Positions 1 through 5,069 of a stretch of 5,406 nt of DNA are shown piece by piece (position 1 is the first letter of the stretch; each line of letters begins with the position of its first letter). The notes under the pieces were generated by a model. The model was not told the origin of the DNA and did not search any database. It saw only the letters and a list, made by a program, of their open reading frames with translations. This DNA is from Deltaproteobacteria bacterium (GTDB lineage Bacteria > Desulfobacterota > DSM-4660 > Desulfatiglandales > Desulfatiglandaceae). The translations under genes and the position numbers were made by a program. The DNA lies in assembly GCA_019314425.1 (NCBI GenBank), contig JAFCZI010000182.1:1-5406 (forward strand). The letters run 5' to 3'.

Positions 1-1276
1 CGCGCTGGTAGTGGGGGGCGGCATCGCAGGGCTGCAAACGGCCCTGGATTTGGCCGACCAGGATTTCAAGGTGGCCATTGTTGAAAAGGATGCCACCATC
101 GGAGGCAAGATGATCCGGCTTTCCAAGGTCTTCCCCACCCTGGACTGCGCTAGCTGCATTACAACCCCCAAAATGTCGGCGGCGGCCCATCATCCCAATG
201 TGACCAGCTTTACCTACTGCGAACTGCAATCCCTTAAAAGAACCGGCGGCGAGATCACAGCCCGGGTCACCCAGAAACCCAGATTTGTTGACGAAATCAA
301 GTGCATCGGTTGCCGGCAATGTGAGTACGCCTGCCCCGTTTATGTCTCCGATGAAGAACAGGGCGGATTTTCCGCACGCAAAGCGATTTATATCCCGTTT
401 TCCAACGCCATCCCCCAGGTGGCCCTGATGGATGTGGAAAACTGCACCCTGTGCGGAAAATGCGCCAAGGTGTGCCCCACAGATGCCGTTGATTATTTCC
501 AGAAACCTGAGGATTTTACCCTGACGGCCAAAACAGCGATCATCACCACCGGCTTTGAATTCACACCGCTGAAGGACAAACAGCAATACGGGTATGGTGA
601 AATACCCAACGTCATCGACGCCCTTCAAATGGAGCGGCTGCTAGCGCCCCATGGCCCATACAACCGCGTGCTCAGGCCGTCCGACGGCATGGAGCCGGAT
701 TCCATCGCCTTCATTCAATGCGCCGGATCCAGAGACAAGAGCATGGGGATTTCCTACTGCTCGCGGGTATGCTGCATGTATGCCATTAAACAGGCCATGC
801 TGCTGTCCGGGGCTGTCCCAATGGCCGATATCGCCATTTACTATATGGATATCCGGGCTTTTGGAAAAGGGTATGAACAGTTTTATCAAAATTCCAAGGC
901 CATGGGCGTTGAGTTCATCAAGGGAAAAGTGGCCACCATTGATCCGGGCGAAAACGGGTCCGTCAGCCTTCACTACGAAGCCCAAGGGAAAGACGGCGGC
1001 GTCAAGACAGCTGAACATGACCTGGTGGTTCTGTCACTGGGCATGGTAGCCGGGTGGAATCCGGAGAACGTGTGTGCCATTTCCACCGGAAACGATGCCT
1101 TCATCAAAACCATACAGCCCAAGATTTCCCCGACACTGACGGATATGGAAGGGGTTTTCGTGGCGGGCGTGGCGGCGGGACCCAAGGACATTGTAGATAC
1201 GATCGTCGAGGCGGGCGCCGCAGCCATGGAGGCCTCCAATTATCTCACGAGGCGTACCCGCAAACTTGCGGCGTAA
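1..1276 (+). CDS. hdrA: HdrA-like FAD/[4Fe-4S] flavoprotein subunit, 5' partial
   Basis: Cytoplasmic flavoprotein subunit of a heterodisulfide-reductase-like complex, expected to pass electrons between FAD and Fe-S clusters. The frame is open to the left edge (first full codon at base 2, reading A-L-V-V-G-G-G-I-A-G), so the real start is upstream and a GTG at 11 lies inside the FAD-binding GxGxxG loop. Visible in order: the dinucleotide fold with VEK at the end of the second strand; the HdrA signature FPTLDCASC (about 134-160); a ferredoxin insert with two complete CX2CX2CX3CP motifs (cysteine codons at 302, 311, 320, 332 and 443, 452, 461, 473) flanking an RKAIYIPF stretch typical of HdrA; then QCAGSR and the hallmark YCSRVCC. 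It ends shortly after the final FAD-domain helix, with no C-terminal ferredoxin or MvhD domain. Whether the usual HdrA N-terminal Cys domain lies upstream cannot be seen. It is more HdrA-like than QmoA-like because QmoA, as I recall it, lacks the double insert. Family assignment is firm; the exact complex is not. Confidence 0.93.
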   Translation, partial: ALVVGGGIAGLQTALDLADQDFKVAIVEKDATIGGKMIRLSKVFPTLDCASCITTPKMSAAAHHPNVTSFTYCELQSLKRTGGEITARVTQKPRFVDEIKCIGCRQCEYACPVYVSDEEQGGFSARKAIYIPFSNAIPQVALMDVENCTLCGKCAKVCPTDAVDYFQKPEDFTLTAKTAIITTGFEFTPLKDKQQYGYGEIPNVIDALQMERLLAPHGPYNRVLRPSDGMEPDSIAFIQCAGSRDKSMGISYCSRVCCMYAIKQAMLLSGAVPMADIAIYYMDIRAFGKGYEQFYQNSKAMGVEFIKGKVATIDPGENGSVSLHYEAQGKDGGVKTAEHDLVVLSLGMVAGWNPENVCAISTGNDAFIKTIQPKISPTLTDMEGVFVAGVAAGPKDIVDTIVEAGAAAMEASNYLTRRTRKLAA

Positions 1277-1305
1277 AGATAGGACCAAGGTCCGCGAAAC
1301 CATTT

Positions 1306-1310
1306 GGGAG
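1306..1310 (+). promoter_or_regulatory. Shine-Dalgarno site fixing the start of the second hdrA
   Basis: GGGAG lies 8 bases before the ATG at 1319. An in-frame TTG at 1304 overlaps this site and would add only five residues, so the ATG is the supported start. The gap after the previous stop is 42 bases and shows no promoter or terminator, consistent with cotranscription. Confidence 0.7.
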
Positions 1311-1318
1311 ACAGCATA

Positions 1319-3262
1319 ATGGCGGATGACAACAAGGATAAAAAAGCAAGCCCCGGACAGAAGGTGGGCGTTTACGTCTGCCACTGTGGCGGTAATATTT
1401 CCGATCACGTAGCCGTAGATCAGGTCTGCAAGAATGCGGAAAAAATTCCCGGGGTCGTCAAGGTACGAGACGATGTGTTCATGTGTTCGGATCCGGGACA
1501 GGAACTGATCATGGAGGACATCAAAAACGGCACGGTGGACCGGGTGGTAGTGGCCTCCTGTGCCCCGGATCTCCATGAGACCACCTTCCGAAATGCCATT
1601 CAGAGGGCCGGCGGAAACCCCTACATTTATGAACATGCCAATATTCGAGAGCAGGTGAGCTGGGTACACCATGGGGCTCAGGCCACTAACAAGGCCATCC
1701 GCCTGGTGGCGGCAGCCGCGGCCAAGGCCAGGGAGCTTCAACCCCTTGAGCCCTATCGTGTTGATGCGAAACAACACGTAACCGTCATCGGAGGCGGCAT
1801 TGCGGGCCTCAAGAGTGCCTTGGACCTGGCCCACAGAGGATTTGATGTAACACTGGTTGAAAAATCGCCTTTTCTGGGGGGCTGGACCGCCAAATGGGAC
1901 CGGGCCTTTCCAACGGATGATCCGGTTTCAGAACTGGTGACGTCACTGACGAGCGTGGTATTGAACAACGAAAAGATTACCGTGCATACCTGTTCCCAGA
2001 TCACGGCATTTGAGGGGTTCATTGGAAATTTCAAGCTCACCCTGACGCAGCAGCCGCCCGGGTCGGACGCATACCAGGACGAAATCAAACGATGGAGTGA
2101 CTCGGGTAAGGGCCTCGGGGAATTTGTTCCCCTGGTTGGCGTATGTCCTGCGAGTATTCCGGAAACGGCAACAACCCAAGACATCGAAACGGGCGCGATT
2201 GTCCTGGCTACCGGTTTCAAGCTCTATGAGCCGAGACACGGAGAATATCGGTATGGAGAATCCAAGGAAGTTATCACCCTTCCGGAACTGATCCGGCTGA
2301 TGGCCGAAAACCGTAAAAAAGGGGTCGGCGACACCCTGATGGTGAACGGCAGAAAAATCCGAAATGTGGCCATGATCCACTGTGTGGGAAGTCGGCAGAT
2401 TCCCGGCATTGACACGCCGAATGCCAAGGGAAAGCTCAATGAATATTGCTCCAGGACCTGTTGCAGTGCAACCCTCCATGCCGCTGGCATGATCCGGGAA
2501 GTGCATCCGAAAACACGGGTTTTTGACTTTTATCGCGATATTCGAACCTATGGCCGTGGGCAGGAGGAACTCTATGAAGATGCTTCCGGCAAGAAGGTGG
2601 TGTTTTTCCGCTTTGAAGCAGAGGCCCCCCCTGAAGTGAGCCGAAACACCGATTCCGGAGATTTCCCCCTCAATATCAAAGTAAAAGACACGCTCACCTT
2701 TGATGAAGAGGTCGAAATGCCGGTGGATCTGGTGGTGCTGGCCGTGGGCATGGAATCCAGCGATATCTCCGACCTGGTTGAAATGATGAAAATATCCGTG
2801 GGCGTGGACGGGTTTCTGCTGGAAGTGCATCCCAAACTGCGTCCGGTTGAGCTGGCCCAGTCGGGCATCTTGCTGGCCGGAACCTGCCAGGCGCCCTTTG
2901 ATATGGGGGAGACCTGCGCCGCCGCGTCGGGGGCCGCCGTCAAAGCTTCCGCCATACTGGGACGGGGCTACGTGGAATTGGATCCTTTTGTCGCGGAAGT
3001 GGATCTGAACAAATGCAACGGAACCGGGGCCTGCGTAGCGGCCTGTGTCCATGAAGGGGCGTTGACCCTGGTAGAAATGGAAGTAAACGGCGAGAAGGTT
3101 AAGCGCGCACAGGTTAACCCGGCCATTTGCACCGGTGGCGGCACCTGCGTGGCGGTTTGCCCTGTAAACGCCATCAACATCAAGGGATGGACCTTGAAAC
3201 AATATGAAAACATGGTGGACATGATCGTTTCCGACCAGATTCTGCCAGCCGAAATGGCATAA
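1319..3262 (+). CDS. hdrA: HdrA/QmoB-like flavoprotein with degenerate C-terminal ferredoxin motifs
   Basis: Second FAD-containing HdrA-type subunit, 647 residues, probably partner of the preceding one in a cytoplasmic electron-transfer complex. Residues 16-110 match the HdrA N-terminal domain: CHCGGNIS with C21 and C23, then C56, and C81 in the VASCAPDLHETTFR region, a likely cluster site. The FAD fold begins with GGGIAG (158-163) and VEK (180-182). Where canonical HdrA has DCxxC, this protein has DDPVSEL (200-206). The internal ferredoxin insert is missing, leaving only a lone C276-P277. The core resumes with LATGF (296-300), CVGSR and YCSRTCC (C377, C381, C382). The C-terminus (about 560-620) is a ferredoxin-like module with motifs C566-x5-C572-x3-C576 and C604-x5-C610-x3-C614-P; the second cysteine of each motif is Thr569 and Gly607. 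There is no MvhD domain, which separates it from classical QmoB. Cotranscribed with its neighbours. Confidence 0.92.
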   Translation: MADDNKDKKASPGQKVGVYVCHCGGNISDHVAVDQVCKNAEKIPGVVKVRDDVFMCSDPGQELIMEDIKNGTVDRVVVASCAPDLHETTFRNAIQRAGGNPYIYEHANIREQVSWVHHGAQATNKAIRLVAAAAAKARELQPLEPYRVDAKQHVTVIGGGIAGLKSALDLAHRGFDVTLVEKSPFLGGWTAKWDRAFPTDDPVSELVTSLTSVVLNNEKITVHTCSQITAFEGFIGNFKLTLTQQPPGSDAYQDEIKRWSDSGKGLGEFVPLVGVCPASIPETATTQDIETGAIVLATGFKLYEPRHGEYRYGESKEVITLPELIRLMAENRKKGVGDTLMVNGRKIRNVAMIHCVGSRQIPGIDTPNAKGKLNEYCSRTCCSATLHAAGMIREVHPKTRVFDFYRDIRTYGRGQEELYEDASGKKVVFFRFEAEAPPEVSRNTDSGDFPLNIKVKDTLTFDEEVEMPVDLVVLAVGMESSDISDLVEMMKISVGVDGFLLEVHPKLRPVELAQSGILLAGTCQAPFDMGETCAAASGAAVKASAILGRGYVELDPFVAEVDLNKCNGTGACVAACVHEGALTLVEMEVNGEKVKRAQVNPAICTGGGTCVAVCPVNAINIKGWTLKQYENMVDMIVSDQILPAEMA

Positions 3263-3273
3263 GGGAGAGCGCC

Positions 3274-3585
3274 ATGAGCAAAAAGCCAGAAAACGCGGAT
3301 CAGAAAGCCGCCATGAAGGCGCTTCGCAAGGAGCGAAAAGTGTGGATCAAGGCCGCAGCCGCTAAAGTAAAAGAGCACAACAGCGCCCTTCGGGCTATCC
3401 GGGAACAATTGAAGGAGACGCCTCGAACCGTCCCGGAAATCGCCGAAGGGGCAGGTCTTTCGTCTTCGAAAGTCATGTGGTATGTGGCCAGCATGAAAAA
3501 ATTCGGGGAAATTCTTGAGGCGGACCAGGACGACAGTTACTTTCGTTACCAGCTTCCAGGCGGCGGAGAAACGGACGCGGATTAG
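3274..3585 (+). CDS. Small winged helix-turn-helix protein within the hdr operon
   Basis: A 103-residue soluble protein with no cysteines. Residues 1-48 are highly charged and rich in Lys, Arg and Ala, predicted helical (KALRKERKVW onward). Residues 50-75 read as a helix-turn-helix: TVPEIAEGAGLSSSKVMWYV, with the PEIAE helix, a G-L-S turn and a recognition-like helix carrying Lys66 and Trp69. Residues 77-94 (FGEILEADQDDSYFRYQL) fit a beta wing. The tail is acidic. The start is supported by AAGGGAGAG at 3261-3269, which overlaps the previous stop codon, and the gap to that gene is 11 bases, so it is translated as part of the operon. It could be an autoregulator of the cluster or a small structural subunit that has reused a winged-helix fold; the sequence does not decide. 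I do not recognise a named family. There is no ligand-binding domain and no metal-binding Cys/His cluster. Confidence 0.85.
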   Translation: MSKKPENADQKAAMKALRKERKVWIKAAAAKVKEHNSALRAIREQLKETPRTVPEIAEGAGLSSSKVMWYVASMKKFGEILEADQDDSYFRYQLPGGGETDAD

Positions 3586-3611
3586 GTTTCCATCCGGGCG
3601 CCATGGCTAAA

Positions 3612-3630
3612 TATTCCATTAGGGGGAATA
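3612..3630 (+). promoter_or_regulatory. Small hairpin overlapping the hdrC Shine-Dalgarno site
   Basis: In the 49-base gap before hdrC, TATTCC (3612-3617) can pair with GGAATA (3625-3630) around a 7-base loop. The G-run at 3622-3626 that serves as Shine-Dalgarno for the ATG at 3635 is split between the loop and the stem. It could modulate hdrC translation, but a 6-bp stem is weak and may be chance. Confidence 0.3.
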
Positions 3631-3634
3631 AGGA

Positions 3635-3937
3635 ATGACACAGGTATATCCCGATTTTGCCGATGAATTAGAGGGGTTTGGCGTAAGCACCACCATGGAT
3701 TGTTTCAACTGTGGGACGTGCGCGGCTATATGCCCGCTGATCTATGAGCATTTTCCAAGAAAAATGATTCGGTACGCCCAGATCGGCGCAAAAGACCGAA
3801 TTCTCGAAAACTACGAAGATCTCTGGCGGTGTCTGCACTGCGGGCTTTGCATCCAGACCTGCCCGAGGGAAGCCGACCCCGGAGATTTGATCCTGGGATT
3901 GAAACGGTTTGTGGTGGATCACTGGAGGAGGGCCTAG
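3635..3937 (+). CDS. hdrC: HdrC-like soluble 2x[4Fe-4S] ferredoxin-type subunit
   Basis: A 100-residue cytoplasmic iron-sulfur subunit expected to relay electrons between the HdrA flavoproteins and HdrB. Two complete motifs are visible: C23-x2-C26-x2-C29-x3-C33-P and C66-x2-C69-x2-C72-x3-C76-P. The region between them (FPRKMIRYAQIGAKDRILE) and the LWRCLHCGLC segment are typical of HdrC. There are no membrane segments, so it is the soluble type and not the QmoC/DsrM-like fusion with a haem b domain. It is shorter than methanogen HdrC and ends soon after the second motif, so it is compact but looks intact. The start ATG follows AGGGGG at 3621-3626 with 8 bases of spacing. It ends one base before the hdrB start, implying translational coupling. 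With two HdrA genes upstream and hdrB directly downstream, the assignment is secure. Confidence 0.94.
   Translation: MTQVYPDFADELEGFGVSTTMDCFNCGTCAAICPLIYEHFPRKMIRYAQIGAKDRILENYEDLWRCLHCGLCIQTCPREADPGDLILGLKRFVVDHWRRA
3924..3932 (+). promoter_or_regulatory. Strong Shine-Dalgarno for hdrB inside the end of hdrC
   Basis: GGAGGAGGG sits within the last codons of hdrC, 6 bases before the ATG at 3939. An in-frame TTG at 3909 lies upstream of this site and would add ten residues without its own ribosome-binding site, so the ATG is preferred. The arrangement couples hdrB translation to hdrC. Confidence 0.75.
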
Positions 3938-3938
3938 C

Positions 3939-4868
3939 ATGTACAACCCAAGACATATCATTGACGTCCTTTCGGACAACATCCGGAAAACGCGGAACCC
4001 TTTCGGCGCGGGAAACAAGACCATGAACAAATGGTGGAAAGGAGCCGATCTGCCGACTCAGGGCGATACCATGCTCTATACCGGACTCATGTACCAGTTA
4101 ATGCCCTATATTAAAAAGACCACCCACCAGATTGAACGGTTTGAAGACACCAAATTGGCCGATTATGTAGGCTACCAGAAATATGTGCCCAAAATGCTGG
4201 TAAAATCCGCCTTTGTTTTCATGGCGAACAAAAAGGATAAGGAAGACAGCAACAACATCCTGAAAGCAATGGTCAAGTTGCTCAACAAATCCGATGTCAA
4301 TTTTTTTTACAGGCCTGAACTGGACTTTTACAGCGGAATCCTGCTGTATGATCTTGGGGACAACGAGGGGTTCATCGAGCACGCTAAATTTGTGGCGGAA
4401 AAACTTAAATCCAACGGCATTAACAAAATCATTACGGTGGATCCCCACACCACCTATGCGCTGAAAGTACTTTATCCCAAGTACACGGGCATTGAGTTTG
4501 ATGTGAAAACCTATTTTGAACTCATCGATTTTGAAGCGCAGGACGGAGACAGGCAGGTGACCCTGCACGATCCCTGTTTTTATGGCCGTTACCTGGAACT
4601 CTCCGATGTGCCCCGGAAAATCCTGGACCGGTTCGGCATTGAACATGTGGAGGTGAGAAATTCAGGCAAATTCACCCATTGCTGCGGAGGCCCTGCGGAA
4701 TCCGTATCCCCGGCCCTCACCCAGGAGATTCTCGCAAAACGATACGCGGCACTTCGGGAGACCGGAAAACCCATTTTGGCCATGTGTCCCGTTTGTCTGG
4801 GCAACCTTCAGAAGATCGGCGCCAATGTGGAGGATCTATCCGTTTTTCTGGCCCGATATGCAGATTAA
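3939..4868 (+). CDS. hdrB: HdrB-like CCG-domain subunit with a single intact CCG motif
   Basis: A 309-residue cytoplasmic subunit of the HdrB family, which binds non-cubane [4Fe-4S] clusters through cysteine-rich CCG motifs and handles disulfide or thiol substrates. The C-terminal CCG motif is complete: C213 in HDPCFYGRY, C248-C249 in HCCGGP, and C283-x2-C286 in CPVC, spaced C-x34-CC-x33-CxxC, close to the known pattern. The N-terminal half keeps the fold (LGDNEGFIEHAKFVAEKLKSN, then IITV, then LYPKY) but contains no cysteine at all: where CCG is expected it has YSG (131-133), and where CPxC is expected it has DPHT (168-171). It should therefore bind one non-cubane cluster, where canonical HdrB binds two. 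The first 45 residues (FGAGNKTMNKWWKG) resemble an HdrB/DsrK-like lead-in. It starts one base after hdrC. The natural substrate is unknown; CoM-S-S-CoB is unlikely in a sulfate reducer, and a DsrC-type protein disulfide is one speculative option. Confidence 0.93.
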   Translation: MYNPRHIIDVLSDNIRKTRNPFGAGNKTMNKWWKGADLPTQGDTMLYTGLMYQLMPYIKKTTHQIERFEDTKLADYVGYQKYVPKMLVKSAFVFMANKKDKEDSNNILKAMVKLLNKSDVNFFYRPELDFYSGILLYDLGDNEGFIEHAKFVAEKLKSNGINKIITVDPHTTYALKVLYPKYTGIEFDVKTYFELIDFEAQDGDRQVTLHDPCFYGRYLELSDVPRKILDRFGIEHVEVRNSGKFTHCCGGPAESVSPALTQEILAKRYAALRETGKPILAMCPVCLGNLQKIGANVEDLSVFLARYAD

Positions 4869-4895
4869 AATATTTTCAATATAGAGGAGAAAAAA

Positions 4896-5069
4896 ATGGC
4901 GGAAGAAAAGAAAGAAAAGATCGTTGTTCTTTGCGCCTCTGCGGTGAACAATACTGACTCGGAAAAGTGGAAATTCCTATATTTTCAAGTTAGAATTTTT
5001 CGATTAACAAAGAAGCCCGAGGATGAATACTCACCCCCGGGTTTCGCAAAATGGAGGGTAGACATATGA
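4896..5069 (+). CDS. 57-codon ORF, probable truncated remnant of a sixth operon gene
   Basis: The ORF begins 27 bases after hdrB with an excellent Shine-Dalgarno (GAGGAG, 4884-4889, 6 bases from the ATG). The first residues, MAEEKKEKIVVLCAS, look like a genuine protein start: a charged tip followed by a first beta strand, as in DsrE/DsrF-like or other small Rossmann-type proteins (weak resemblance from memory). From about residue 25 the translation (WKFLYFQVRIFR onward) has no recognisable domain character, the DNA turns AT-rich, and the frame runs through a promoter-like segment, a GC-rich hairpin and the next gene's ribosome-binding site. Its TGA at 5067 overlaps that gene's ATG. I read it as a gene whose body was deleted, leaving a translated stub. 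A real small peptide or a leader peptide is the alternative. Confidence 0.4.
   Translation: MAEEKKEKIVVLCASAVNNTDSEKWKFLYFQVRIFRLTKKPEDEYSPPGFAKWRVDI
4954..4996 (+). promoter_or_regulatory. Possible sigma70-type promoter for the exported-protein gene
   Basis: Two overlapping candidates lie in the AT-rich stretch. CTGACT (4954-4959) with TATATT (4978-4983) has an 18-base spacer. TGGAAA (4968-4973) with TAGAAT (4991-4996) has a 17-base spacer. Each -35 matches consensus at four of six positions and each -10 at five of six. Either would start transcription about 65-80 bases before the ATG at 5066, upstream of the hairpin. AT-rich DNA throws up such matches easily. Confidence 0.3.
5013..5044 (+). 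terminator. GC-rich stem-loop, terminator-like, between the hdr operon and the next gene
   Basis: AAGCCCGAGG (5013-5022) pairs with bases 5035-5044 (CCCCGGGTTT), leaving a 12-base loop. The stem is ten pairs with one G-U wobble and one A-C mismatch, and is GC-rich in the middle. Only three T bases follow the GC core before CGC, so the uridine tract is poor. It may end transcripts reading out of the hdr operon, or act as a 5' leader structure for the gene at 5066, whose Shine-Dalgarno starts 9 bases further on. Confidence 0.5.

Noticed and set aside
11..13. GTG as start of the first hdrA
   Set aside because: It falls within the V-V-G-G-G strand of the FAD fold, and the frame is open to the window edge, so the real start is upstream.
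1282..1293. GGACC-AA-GGTCC inverted repeat between the two hdrA genes
   Set aside because: It is only 5 bp per arm with a 2-base spacer, too tight for a hairpin and too short to claim as an operator. No second copy was noticed.
1304..1306. TTG as start of the second hdrA
   Set aside because: It overlaps the Shine-Dalgarno GGGAG that serves the ATG at 1319.
1943..3202. Long minus-strand open frame of 419 codons, and another at 1034-1834
   Set aside because: Both are antisense to the second hdrA, or to the junction of the two hdrA genes. Their translations are His/Gly/Phe-rich with no domain, and they lack ribosome-binding context. They are codon-bias shadows.
3909..3911. TTG as start of hdrB, within hdrC
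   Set aside because: It has no ribosome-binding site of its own, and its extension reads through the strong Shine-Dalgarno of the ATG at 3939.
1..4868. Assignment as the standard qmoABC operon of sulfate reducers
   Set aside because: There is no membrane QmoC-type haem domain and no MvhD domain in the QmoB-like protein. The first HdrA carries a double ferredoxin insert, and a separate soluble hdrC and hdrB are present.
4969..4977. GGAAATTCC palindrome in the AT-rich stretch
   Set aside because: It is a single 9-base match in AT-rich DNA with no partner site, so chance is likely.
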